The notes beneath the pieces are model-generated. The model did no database searches. It was given only the letters and a program-made list of their open reading frames with translations, and was not told the DNA's origin. Positions 1 through 11,934 of a stretch of 64,000 bases of DNA are shown here, in pieces. Source of the stretch: Chromera velia (Eukaryota; Sar; Chromeraceae); the NCBI GenBank assembly GCA_018398765.1, contig JAHBMJ010003272.1, forward strand, positions 22,103 to 86,102, written 5' to 3'. Both the position numbers and the translations under genes were made by a program. The stretch's first letter is position 1, and every line of letters starts with the position of its first letter.

Positions 1-353
1 TTTGCTAGATATTTTGAAGTAAGTAGAAAAGGATTAGAATTTCTTTTAACATTTCTAGTACATAGGCTGCCTCAGAGATAATAAGCGTAAAACTAAACGT
101 AAAAACTTGTTGAGCGTACTATGTCATTGACTAAATTATAGATGTAAATATAAATGTAAATGACTTTTTCTTTTAAATCTATACTAATCAATTAATTTTT
201 TTTTTAAGTATATTTTTTGGATATTCAAAATTTTTGATTAAATTATGTATTCAATTCTTGAAGTGTATTACTTGAAACATGATCTACACTGTAAACGTGT
301 AAGCTGTTACCAGCTGTTCACCAGTGGTGTGTCGGCTTTTCGGGCATGTTGAC
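1..353. other. AT-rich intergenic sequence
   Basis: AT-rich sequence with long T runs and no supported reading frame. It lies downstream of the minus-strand nucleoredoxin-like gene and would hold its 3' UTR and polyadenylation region. Nothing else is recognised here. Confidence 0.5.
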
Positions 354-2341
354 TCATCGCTGCAGTGCGGTGCCTGTTTGTTCGACCAACTTCTGAATTT
401 TTTTCCAACAGGCCAACACGTGAGGTCTGCTGGTGTCCAGAGAGAAGAAGTCTCCTCCTCGAACGTTGTTGCTCACCTGCATACATGAGCACACCGACAC
501 ATGCACTTCACACATCTTATTTATTGGGATATTAATTCCAAAGGCGAACCGGACGCCTGGCCGGGGAGAAGATTTCTTTTCTCGTTCTCGTCATTGAGTA
601 TCGGAGGGGTACCAATACAGTGACAATCAAGGGAATTGCACACAGGCAGGCGACGATTCGCAAGTAAGGCATGTGAAAGGAACTCGTCTTCTCCCTCCTT
701 TATGACTGTGGAAGCCGCTTCGCGTGTTCATCCGAATGAAAAGAAAGGGGACACCATTCTTGCACACAGACCGTCTGATCACCGTTCTTCTGTCACGTCC
801 ATGCATTCATTCAGTCTCGATGTTCACGGGGACGAAAAACTGCGGAGCGGCCAAAAACCTACTCCAGATTGCAGGGGGAAACACAAACACTTCAAATGGG
901 AACAGAGGTAAAGATAGGACAGGCGCACCCACGAACCTACGCAAAAATGCCTACGTAACTCCCGTGCCCCTCTCTGCGTTGATTTTTGAATTGACAGCAC
1001 TCACCGGCATCCTTCCTCAAACTGGGCGGCGATGCTTCCCTGCTGTCCAGCATAAAGCTGCTAGTGATTCACAAATAAAAGCTGTTTATGTTTCTATCAA
1101 GTCTCGAAGCAAATTCGACTGTTCTTTTCGTCTGTTTCTTTCCATTCAACTGACCAGCGACGCTTCCCTGTCCAGCAAGACGATCCTGGGGATCCCCGTG
1201 ATGTTGAATTTCTTCTTCACCTGATCGAGAATGTCCTGCCGAGAGAAGGGAACGGCCAACCAGGGCATGCGACTGCAGTAGTCATTCCAGGCACTCTCGT
1301 CCTCGTCGTACCCGATGTACACAATCGAGAGACTGGCCTGCAGGGGAAAACGTAAAGGAAAGCGAAAATTGGGGAACGAGAAAGTGATCAAAGAGCGAGC
1401 AAATGCAATGCTTTTCTGTACAGCAACCAACAGAAACATGAAGTTGAGGAACTGTTCTAGCGATCCACATCTAGGAAGCACTCACGCGGAGGGATCCTTT
1501 GAGAGGGTGCGGACTCAGAAAGAGCATCAGGATTGTCGTGGGCGCAGAAGAAGCAAGCAAGAGCAGACTGACTCAGTCTGGCTGACGAATAACGGAGATT
1601 CACAGTCAAGAACAAACAGTGAGCTTAACACCGACTCCGTGCGTAGTCTGATATGTTTTGTTTCACCCATGCACCGGCGAGATGGACTCAAAGTGCAACG
1701 GCGTCTGATCAAGCAGACAGGCAGACGAAAAAAAGAGAGAAAAACAACGACAAAGAAGAGCTGCGGCCCCACCCCCCTTTTTTTCCTCCAAAGAATCACC
1801 TTAACACTTTTGAGAATGTCGAAAGCTCTCGCGAACGCCGGAGTGAAGAGAGCGCACGGAGGCGACCAGGAGGCCGAAAAGTAGAGGGCCACCGCCTCGC
1901 TTTCCTGGAGGGAGGACGAGCGTACCTGCATGTGCACGCCCACTCATGTTGTCACTCAGTCACGTACAGAAAAGCCGACAATCAGTCAGTCAGTCAGTCA
2001 GTCAGTCAGCCTGCCAGCTAGTCGGTCAATATAATCTGCACAAACAGTGGTTGATGCCCAGCGATCTACTCTTGGTTCCTTCATTGAAATGTACATGCAG
2101 ACGTGTAGACGGGTGGCCACGCAATCTTGCAAAGAGCATGCAACAACAGCACTCTCGGGGCAGCGAGTGAATCAAAGCTGCAAAATAGTCAGATTCTCGA
2201 ATCTTCGCTTGGTGTGCTGTCCTGACTAACCATCGTGTCCCTTTCCTGAGCACTGGCTGACTTCTTGACGAGAAATTCTCCCAGGAAATCAAACGGAGCG
2301 CTGGAGCTCTGCTTTGCTTTCTTGTCAGTGGGTGAGGACAT
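354..2341 (-). CDS. Nucleoredoxin/tryparedoxin-like thioredoxin-fold protein
   Basis: Four exons on the minus strand: 2341-2231, 1925-1800, 1337-1155 and 476-354. They join in frame (phase 0 throughout) into 180 residues. The thioredoxin fold is shown by a beta strand followed by the active-site loop W57-S58-P59-P60-C61 and FTP, then a segment ending YIGYDEDESAW (the strand and helix after the active site), then MPWLAVPF and the cis-proline loop GIPRIVLLD, as in nucleoredoxin and tryparedoxin. The last exon supplies the usual short C-terminal helix. The family normally has WCPPC; here the first cysteine is serine, so normal dithiol oxidoreductase chemistry is unlikely and a monothiol or chaperone role is possible (inference). 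The N-terminal 37 residues are polar with no targeting signal. The start is the first ATG of exon 1. A degraded copy of the exon 3 end lies in intron 3 near 1034-1062. Family identity is firm; exon borders are inferred. Confidence 0.82.
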
Positions 2342-3093
2342 TTTCCCTCTCAGTCGAAAAGCAGTACCTCTTCAGCTGCGGGGCAGGCAAATGCCCCGTC
2401 TACGCTATCGATTGCGCTGAACTTCGCGAAAGAGACTGTGGAGATGTTGAAAGGAAATGAACAACTGTTGTGCAACACCCTTGTAAGAGGGCTGGTGTTA
2501 TCAATGGAGAGGGTGCATGCGCGCACGTGGATCCAGTCCTTGTGTCGTTTCTGTGTGGTTCAGCAATAGTTCAACAGTGTCCATTTCCCGGCACGCACTC
2601 TTGCAGCATATTCCTCGTCGAATCGCTGTGAAACACACACCATGCATCGCTCTGAGCCATACACTGAGTGCCTGTCAGCATCTGCATGCATGCCATGCTG
2701 AAGAACTGCGCGTGCGAGCTCCCCCGGAAAGAGAAAAAGGACTATATAGCTGATTCAGAATTGTTAATTAACGTACTTTCGAAAAGTGCCCACGCGCATG
2801 CAACTTTGCGGGGGCACAAATGCATGCGTGCATTAATTCATTGCAGTGACATCTTCATGCATTCTCTTTGAAAGTGAGCTGTTTGGTCCTTCGTTTGTTG
2901 ATAGACGGGCCAGTCCCCCTCACTGCTGTTCTCCTTTCAGTGAAAATAAGAATGCACCAATTGAACTTTCTCGTGAACGTTTGTTCTCTGCGCTCGCGAA
3001 CTTCCGAAGCGTGATTCCCGAGCCAGAAATCAGGTACGCAGTCTGAAAGAGAGTCCAAAGCACTGACCTAGGCAACAAAAACAAGCCAGAACA
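2342..3093. promoter_or_regulatory. Divergent intergenic region between genes 1 and 2
   Basis: About 750 bases separate two divergently transcribed genes, so this segment should hold both promoters. I see no TATA box or other named motif that can be defended. It is rich in TGCATGC-type palindromic words (for example around 2680-2700 and 2820-2830), also seen elsewhere in the window. Confidence 0.35.
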
Positions 3094-6000
3094 ATGGAAG
3101 CAGAAGACACCATGACGCTCCACTCAGAGAGCGGCAGAGTGTACACCCAGCCCCGACCACGCCCTTCATACAGTACGCGGGAGGTCTGCCTGCGTCGGCA
3201 CTTCACTGACCAGACCATGTCGGGATCCCCCACCCCCCCACAGCAGAGGAGGTCAATTGCTTCTGCATGCGCCTTTCCACTCAATGCCAATGACGCAAAC
3301 GATGCGCAGCAAAGGGACAGAAGGTCCAGTGACAACTCTGCCGGGGAGGTGCATGATATTTACGGCTCGCAAACAAATGGGGAAGAGCACAGGAAGGATA
3401 GCAACGGACAGCCCTATGCACCTCCCACCGGCCCCCTTCCCTCTTCCTTCCCCTCCGCTGATCCTTCAAAATCCAACCAGAGAAGAAGTTCCCAACCCAG
3501 CCTGCCTCCCGTCAAGGAAGAGGAAGGAAAGACAAACCTACATGGAGGAGGAGGAGGAAGGAGGTCCTCAATTGGTCCTGTACCGTTGTCGGCGCAGGCA
3601 GGGTTGGATGGGGGGGATAAGGGCTTGGGGCCACAGCTGCATGGACGCACGGGCCCGCCCAGTGGACGCCCCCCTCGACGAACGGGCACAGGAGAGTCTC
3701 AGCCCATGCAGGCCAACTCTAAATCGGGTTCTTCTCTCTCTGTATCTGGTCTCTCTATATCGCAATTGGATGGACCTGCAGAGACACACCACACAAACCC
3801 CAACAAGCAGAACACATTGTCTGCACCTGACTCCCCCGATGTGCCACGAGACGGACATACTGACGCCACGAGAGGAAGTGCCTCTTCCCCCCCCCCGCTT
3901 CCGAATTCGTTTCCTGTCCCTCACCCCCCAGGCACGAGCCCTTCCAACCGTCGTTCCTCTGCACCAACTTGGGGAGGGGGAAGAGACGCCGAAAAGGAGC
4001 GGGAGAGGGAAAGGGAAAAACTAGCAGGGAGGCGCATGTCCCAACCCGCTTATGATCCACCAGGAGGAGAGCCTAGTCGCATCCGTCCTCCTCCAATGAT
4101 GCCCAGACGAAGCTCAGCATCCCCCCCTCAACCTCCACCTCTAGAGCCTCCCCAATTGATTCCGTCTCCTTCCGCCTCGCACGTCCATTCCCGTTCCCCA
4201 ACACACGGGCAGGGACCTGCAGGCACAGCGGCAGCACGACGCAGTTCCCATACAGCAGGCCCCGTCTCTCTCTCTGGCCACCTGATTCAGATCAATCGCA
4301 GCAGGTCCTCCAGTTCCCTTCCTCTCGCCCTCACCAACGCTCTCGCAAGGGGTGGGGGGGGACAGGGCTCAGGAGTGGGTGGAGGAACTGGTGTTGATGG
4401 GCGGTCGGGGTCTCTGGGGGTGCTTTTGAGGGGATCACAAGGATTTTCTGGTGCCGCCCCCTCCGGACTGTATCCCGGAGCTACCGGCACGGGAGTCAAT
4501 GGGAAGAGCGAAAGGGGTCTTGATGGAACGGCCGGACAAGGAGGAGGAGGAGGAGGAGGAGGAGGTGACTTTTCGCCGGGCCTTCCGGTTTCTCAGGCCC
4601 TCTCTCTCCCTTCTGACGGCAGATCTCTTCCCTTCCCTCCCCACTCATTCACCACAGACCCAGGATATCCGTTTTCTTCTTCCCTGGGGGGCGGATTGGG
4701 AGAGGGAGAGGGGGGGCATCCGATGAAGCGCGCAGGGTCAATCTGGCGTCGAGGCCAGGCAGGCGCGTCCTCGTCGGCAAACCCCCCGAATCCACACGAC
4801 ATGATGTCCTATCCGTCCGGTCCTTCGGCTGCTAGCGCGCCCTCTCACATACACGTGAATCCAGATCCGAATGCGCCTCCGATGCCCAACCCTCCTTCTC
4901 CGTTTCAAATTCCCATCCCGACCGCTGTGCCCTTGTCAAGTCCCGGGAGAGGGGGTGGACACGAACATAACGGAGACGGGCAGGGAGGGTGGTACGTGGA
5001 TGCCAGTGGTGTGTGTGGAGGGGGTGATGCGAGCCGTGGTGGGAATGCTACGGATTTGAGAGGGGCACGAGGAGGTGGCGTTGGTGGTGGTGGCATGGAG
5101 GAGGATGGGAGTCAAGATGAATTGATCAACAGGCTGCTTGTACGGCTTTTACAACTGGACCAGAAGATGAGAATTTTGGAGGGACAGCAAGGTGGGGGTG
5201 GGGGGATGGGGAGGCATTCTGGGAAAGGGGGGGGGAGTTCTTCTTCCAGATTGGAGTCTCGCAGGGAAGGGGGAACTGGGGGAGGAGGGGGGCGCGGGGG
5301 TGGGGGTGGGGGTGATGGATCGACTGAGGCTCTGCTTGCTGCTTTGGCTTTAGAGTTGAAAGAGTTGTCCAGCCAGGCGTCTCCTGTGGAAGTGCAGGAT
5401 CAATTGGAAACGCTTTTGTCAAGAGTCCGAGCTAAGCTCGGAATGCGAGGAGGAGACACATGGAGTCGGGGTGCAGATTTGTCGCATGCCGTTTTGATTC
5501 CATGGTTGAAGAGAGAAAGGCGAAACGAGAAGAACAAGAACGCGCAGACGGATCGGGCAGTCACAGGGAATGCGGTATCATCCTCTTCCCTTGTCATCGT
5601 CGTTGCTGAAGGACAGAAGAGGAATGAGACGCCGGCAGTTTGTGATGGAGAGAGGAGGGAAACGAATGAGCGCGCAGACATGATCTCAAGGAGTGCTCCA
5701 GATACAGACTTGGACAAAGTAACAGAAATCCTTTCTGGACCTCCGTATGGTGAGTGTGAGTGAAAGTAGAAGTGCTGCACTGAAGAGATATGACTACAGG
5801 GAGGTGGATCGTGTGGTCTTTTTTATTTTCCGTTCTTGTCTTCAAAAGAGTGAATTCTGGTCCTTTGATATCAATGTGGAGTCTGCTTCATGATCTTCTG
5901 TTACTTTCTTGCCGCTAGCTGGCATCGCTCTATGTAAATGCTGACAGAAGTGCAGAAGGCGGCAGAAGGGGGTTGCAGAAAGGAGAGAGAGAGAGTAAGA

Positions 6001-7723
6001 AGGTAGCAAGCGGGAAGGAGGCGAAGACTACCCTCTCGCATGGATTAGGTTTTCTGCCCTTCTTGAGCTGTCAGACATTCTCTACCAGTCTGCCCTACCC
6101 ATCTGTCCAGGTACCCATCTCTCTATGCATCCATGCATAGAGGCATCCCCCCGCCAACTTTGTTTGTTTGTTCCTTTTAAATTTGCAGATGTAAGAACCG
6201 AGTCGGACGAGAGACGGCCCAGCCTCGGTATCGGAAAGCAGAGGGAAAGGCCCTGCAGTCCGCTCCAGGCAAGTGAGGAGTCGTCATTCGAGCCTGCCAG
6301 TGGGGCAGCAACCGAAGCCGAGCAGAGTGCTCTGCCGTCCAGACGGAGAACTGAGGAGACGGAAAGAAGTGCTCCTGCTGCTGGTGGCACTGTCAGTGAT
6401 GACCCTCTTCCGAGATCATTACCGTCTCCGTCTCTGCCTCCTGCAGAGTCCCCGTCTCCGGAACCTGAAGGGAATGAAAGAGAGAAAAGAAAAGCCAGGG
6501 GCGCTGTGAGTGAAGACATGAAAGAAGCACCTCCTCGCGGATCGAAAGTTGGGGTGGGGGGGAAGGAGACAGCGGCAGGAGGTGTGCCACTTCGCTTGCC
6601 TCTCCAGGCGGGTGTGCGAGGGGACGTTGCTCCTCTCCGTCCGGCTCTCCGTATTCGCAGTGACGGTTCTCCCTCTCCTTCAAATTCTCCCTCCGAGAAG
6701 GGCCTAAAAGGAAGCTGGAAGGAGGTGAGGGTAGTTGGAGGCCCACCGAATCAAAATAATAGAGGAAGCATTCGGATAGCAAAAGGCTCTCCCCCGCTTG
6801 TTCTGCATGGCCAGGGGCATGTAGTAAAAGAAGGGGCAGGGGGAAGGCTTCATAGAGGAAGTTTCGGAATCACATCCCCTCTACCCAACCCCGTCTCCTT
6901 TGCTTTCACGTCCAATCCTGGGTCTACCTTTGCACTTCAACCAGGCGTCCCTTTTTTGAATCAGCAGCCAGTACAGATACAAGGCATCATCCAACCTCAG
7001 CAGCAGCTGTCTCCTGTCCCTCAAGCACTACACAACAGGCTGCCCGGACCCGTGCAGCACATCCAGATGCCGTCTCCACAACCTCCTCCTCAAGTCGTGC
7101 CTCTGCAGCCGTCTCGTATCCATCCGACCTCACCTCCAATGCAGCAGCAGATGGCCATTCCACAACAGTCACCTTTGGTTGCTTTTCCTCAGTCATCCCT
7201 TTCTCCTCACAGACGTCTCTCAGCAGCCCCCCCACAAGTTCCCCCTCCCCTTCAGGCAGGCCTCCCTTCCCATTCTCCCCCCCCCCTCCGCCCACCAGGT
7301 AACCCTAAAGCCCCCTCTCCACCTCTTCAGGTCTCCCCAGGCCCCTCTAACGTCACTGGCGTAATCTACGGGACTTGTGCAGGCACACCCCGACCTGGAC
7401 CCGGAAAGCGGCCTCCCCGGCCGCCTGCCGGCAGGACGTCCCTACCCGGCGCTCAGGGGCATCCAATGACTCCCCCCGGGGTTTCTCCTCCCCCCCTGGC
7501 CCCCACTGTAACCGTCTCTCCTCCTCCAGGGGCACTTCATCCCTCCCCTGTTCAAGCACACGTCCACCCACCGATGCCGACTTTTGCGCCCCCCCTAAGA
7601 ACAAGATCGACACCCAGCCCCTCCCCCCCCCATCCTGCCGTCCAGGGAGGCCCCCTCATGTACGACCACTCTTTCAGCAAGGCCTTCAGGCTCCACCCCT
7701 CCCCTCCTCACAGGGTTGCGTGA
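3094..7723 (+). CDS. Large low-complexity Ser/Pro/Gly-rich protein with repeated RRxS sites
   Basis: Two exons, 3094-5749 and 6189-7723, join through a GTGAGT donor and a TTTGCAG acceptor in phase 1. They give one frame of 1,396 residues, and the frame continues exactly across the join. The family is not recognised. The first half is disordered, with poly-Gly runs and at least ten basophilic-kinase-type sites (RRSI, RRSS x5, RRMS, RRPS, RRLS and an RSRS stretch). Two short leucine-rich stretches near residues 670-700 (ELINRLLVRLLQLDQKMRIL) and 745-790 could form coiled coils. The C-terminal exon is Pro/Gln-rich. There is no signal peptide, membrane helix or catalytic domain. A regulatory or scaffold protein controlled by phosphorylation is plausible but is inference. 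The start is the first ATG of the long open frame. Many antisense frames here are GC/low-complexity artefacts. Confidence 0.7.
5750..6188 (+). other. Intron of the low-complexity gene
   Basis: The intron starts with GTGAGT and ends TTTGCAG. It contains polypurine GA-rich and T-rich stretches. Without removing it, the upstream frame stops at 5763. Confidence 0.65.
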
Positions 7724-8860
7724 TAGACTTCAGTTCAATAGACTTTAGACATACAGAGACCCGTGAAGGAAGCCCTTTTGAGGCACGCAGGGGAACTCAG
7801 GCTCAATGCATGCTCGAGGTCAGAAGATAAGAAGTGGCGCCGCCAACAGCCGGGCGGTTGAACAAACCAGGAAAGCTGGAGCTCGGTTGAGAATGATCGG
7901 AGGTTATATCGTATATTTGGACTAATCCCAGCATTTTTGGGACAGTCGCAAACATTCCATGCTGTATACGCCCGATATACAGTGGCAGCAAAAGTAGGGC
8001 GCCTGGGGGTCGGCGGCCTATGCTGAATTTCATTCAAGTTAATTAAAAGAAAATTTAGATAAAAAATCATAAAAATACCACTTGAAGTAACTAAATAAAT
8101 GAAAGATCCTCAAATAATTTTATCAGTTGATTTAGTACTTTATAGTACTTGCATGACGAAGTATCATTATATGAGGGCCAGAATAAAGAAAGCATCTGAC
8201 TTATACACTGGAACTAATTTCGAACTATAATGTGTCACAATGAGAATTTCTAGAACCTTTTGTGTCATAATGATTTGTGATATAATAATTGTGATATTAA
8301 GAACTTTTCACTGATTTAATTAAATCACACTTATGTATGAAAAAAATAGTTGTATATTGTGTGTTTATAGTGTTTCGCGCGGCTTGACACGCATCGGGGA
8401 GCAGCGTCCAACGAGTCATAGCCGCTGCGGGTTGTAAAATTTAGAGTAAAATGACTTTTTTTATGATTCGTCTTTTTTGAAAAAATTCTTATTCAACTGA
8501 ACGCTTTCTGCAAGAACAAGGTGGGGCGGCGACGCCAGGAGTCCGCCACAGCTTGTACCAATTAACGGAGTGCATGGAGGCGGGAGTACACAAACTTTGC
8601 GTTTTGTCACTAGCCAGCTCTTGCATGAGATTCTCCGCTTCCAAAAAGTGTCACAATGTGCGCATGGGCAGCATGTATGCTGCGCATGCACGTACCCGAA
8701 TGACTTACCTATAGCTATATGGTCGCTTCCTTTCTGATTGATGCATGCTTCGATGGCAGAATTCTGCCCTCTGGCCGCACCAACTCAAAAGACGACCTTG
8801 GTGTCGATCTCAGACTTGCAGTTCTTTTGCCTGCACACACACGCAGCTTGAGCGCCAAAT
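7724..8860. other. Intergenic, AT-rich core
   Basis: It runs from the stop of the low-complexity gene to the first ATG of the giant gene. The part from 8030 to 8360 is strongly AT-rich. It presumably holds the 3' UTR of the upstream gene and the promoter and 5' UTR of the giant gene, but no specific element is recognised. Confidence 0.4.
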
Positions 8861-10218
8861 ATGATGGGGCCTCCTTCCCCACTACACTCCCGTATGTGGA
8901 GGGTGGGAATTTTACTGACCTTTGTTCTCGCCCACTTGGGTGTGGTCTCTGGGGGTTGGACGAAGAGGAGAAAGTGGTTTTGGCAGAGGATTGGAGACCT
9001 GATTGATGCACGGAAGAGGGCAAAGACACGACTGGTTTGCGAAACGCTCCCCTTGAGCAGCCTCGTGTCCGGATCCTCCTCCATTGATCCAGAACAGAAA
9101 ATCACAGTCGCCAATTTTGAAGTTTCACTCAGAGCACTACCGTATGAGGACGTTGACAAAAACAAACGACGATCAGTGCGCGTAATTGGAGAGCAGCTCG
9201 GTTGTTGGGACGACGACGAGGACAAGGAGGGCGCTGGGCCGTTCTGCCTGCGCCTCTCTCTTCACAGACAACCGGGCGGACCCAGGGTGGCCTATTTGAG
9301 GTCCGCAACTGTGAAGGTCTTCTGGAAACGACTTGCCCGTATTTTCTGCGATGGGGTCTTTCGAAGACCTCTCGCCCGCATCTTCCGTCACTTGCTTATG
9401 GCGAGACTCGTTGGAAGACCCGGTTTTCCTGCACGTAAAACTTTCGATATCTGTTTCCAGGAGGGGGGGAGGGTTGAGGACATTCAGCTCTGCTCTTACA
9501 CGCCCACCTGTGGCCTTGCAGACTTTTCAGACAAAACTGACGGTGAGGAAGTTGGCAGTGTGAGCGTCTTAGGAAGAGATTGGAAGGTTTCTGCGTTGCC
9601 TTTTGATGAAAGCGGCGGTCACAAACCCTCTGCAGTGAGGGTATTTGACACGGGGGCGGGGGGGGGGAGTGGAAACGCAGTCGCAGCACCTCATCTTACA
9701 TGTGCAAACACTCCCGGGGTGTGCGGTCAGGGTAATGTGGCAGTTCTAGCGTCCTCTCCGTCGGGGGCAGTGGACTACTCGGGGGGGGGGGGTTTCCGTA
9801 TTGAATCGGGGGCTGACGGGTCTGGGTTCTCGGCTTATCTTGATTCTGTCTCTCTGGTGTCCGTCGATGACCCGGAACACAAGGCTGAGGTACGAAGTAG
9901 ATGGGGAAAGAAAACGGAGTCGTTGGGGGGTGGGGAGAGTGGAGTCGTCTCGCAGAACTTTCTTCTTTGGGAGAGGTGGTGGAGGGGGCCGAGGGTGAGC
10001 AAATGGCCAGTGGACCTGTGTCTTCCTGGAGATGGAGCCATCGATGACCTTGCTATCTGCTCATACTCCGCAGGTTGGTGGGTTTTCATACTGGATTCCT
10101 CTTTGCTTCGGACTTTTGGCTGCTGGAACGGTTGGGCGCTGCACAGCTTCTTACTGCGGTTTTATGTGTATGTTTATGTGTATCCGTGTACATATGTATT
10201 TATGTATGTATGTATGTA

Positions 10219-10267
<49 letters not shown>

Positions 10268-10287
10268 GTGTGTATGTATGTATGTAT

Positions 10288-10353
<66 letters not shown>

Positions 10354-11571
10354 CTTTGCATGTATGCATGCATGTGTGTGTGTGTGTATGTGTGTGTGCA
10401 GCGGCCGATACTCTGGAGGAGGACGTGAAAGAAGGGGACGCGAGTGACGACTCCCCCGACTCGACGTGTGAGCGTCTGTCCTTCTCGAGGTATCACCTCA
10501 GGGAAAGACTCTCCAGGCACATGGGTCTCCGGAGAGATTTCACCTTCCGAGTTTACGACTTTGGGGGGTCCTGGAAGCACTCTTTCTTCCTCGAGGCACA
10601 AGAACAACACGCGGGTGCGAGTGCAGTGCAGGAAGAAGACGCTGAACCGAGCAGCATGTTCGTGCGATTTGGAGGAAAGGAAGGGGGCAGTTGGCCTTCT
10701 GGAGATGGCCTCTGCGTGCGCGTTGAGAGAAAACTCACGAGGGAGGAAAGGAAAAAAAAGGCAGAGACCGCGAGCGTCTTTCTTGTGGGAGCCGTCTTGT
10801 TTGGGGTCGATTCAACTGAAAATGTCCTCATTCGAACCTACACGAGGAAAGGACTCCTGAAGGAAGAGACAGAGGTGACGGGCAAAGGGCGCACACAGCG
10901 CACAACCTCCCTCTTTCAAGACGCTCTCGAGATTCCGTCCTTTGTTGACCTCTGTTTCCCCGTCTCGTCTCTAGACTACGCAGGTATTGAGGAATTGTCG
11001 CTCTGCAGTCCGCAGCCTCTCTGCAAAGAGGTTTCGATGGCAGACCTTTCACACGGACACAAATGGGGGGATTTCAGTCTCTTCTCAATGCCTTTCAAAG
11101 TAGAAGCTGCTCACGACACCGCAGTCTCTCAACCAGAGGGAATTCTTCCTGTTGTCTGGCACACAGAGCAGCAGGGGGGGGGTTTCTTGTCATGTCCTAG
11201 TGGAGGGGGGAAGAGTACGGGTGTTTGCGAAGCCAAGGCAGTTGCTTTTGTGCCTGACACTGCGGGAGCTGTCAACTCCGCTGGAGGGCAGATCCATTTG
11301 ATCAGAGAGGCGGAGGGTCCCCTGACGTCTGTCTACCTCTCCTCCTTGAAGCTGGTGGCAGGGGCAGAGGGCCTCAGGGCAGTGAGCATGAGGGTAGACG
11401 ACAGAGACACTGTGGAGGTGGTGGCCCTCGACCCGAAAGAACGAGCAGAGGATGTGGAGGTACAGGGCGAAGACGAGCCTCCTGTGTACCTCAACGAGAA
11501 ATTGGCTCTCTACCTCAAGGGAGAGGTCGCAGTCGAGGCACTCACCTTCTGTGCACATGGATGGCCTCCTG
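8861..11571 (+). other. Exons 1-2: signal peptide and novel repeated N-terminal domain
   Basis: Exon 1 is 8861-10073 and exon 2 is 10402-11571 (phase 1 join; donor GTTGGT). A hydrophobic signal peptide follows Met12 ([14 protein letters not shown]). The rest matches no family I know. Related blocks recur: a strand/turn ending in LPF, LPY or MPF, a segment around DLCF or DICF, and a closing motif like IEDLxLCSY (IQLCSY, LAICSY, LSLCS, LTFCAHG). Exon 4 carries a further diverged copy ending in [10 protein letters not shown] beta-sandwich, lectin-like fold is possible (inference). Arg/Trp-rich amphipathic segments such as [10 protein letters not shown] stand out in a secreted protein. Confidence 0.55.
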
Positions 11572-11820
11572 GTGAGCAGATCGATCGACAAATCTGTCTG
11601 TCTGTCTGTTTGTATATTTGTTTTTTCGAAAGCCTGGCGCGCATCCTCGGTGGTATTGTATCATGTCATTGAAAAGTGTTGCGCAGGGACCTGGTCCGTG
11701 TCTCTATTTCCATGCTCATGCATGCATGAGATGGCGGTGAGTTCGAGTGGTCGATCTGATGCTCATTCTTTCTTCCTTCTGTAATCCAAGAAAAGTCCCT
11801 GCTGGATCCTCTGTGTCGCC

Positions 11821-11854
<34 letters not shown>

Positions 11855-11865
11855 GTGTGTCTGTG

Positions 11866-11934
<69 letters not shown>

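Noticed and set aside
1010-1062. Alternative exon 4 of the nucleoredoxin-like gene
   Set aside because: Joining exon 3 to 476-354 gives the expected C-terminal family sequence directly. The 1010-1062 segment gives unrelated residues and looks like a decayed duplicate.
3414-5400. Several antisense and alternative-frame ORFs of 90-255 codons
   Set aside because: They are shadows of the GC-rich, low-complexity coding exon; none has homology or splice continuity.
10151-10610. Long Thr/His- or Cys/Val-rich frames over microsatellites
   Set aside because: They are translations of (TG)n and (TC)n runs; the same occurs at 20.1, 28.7-29.0 and 34.5 kb.
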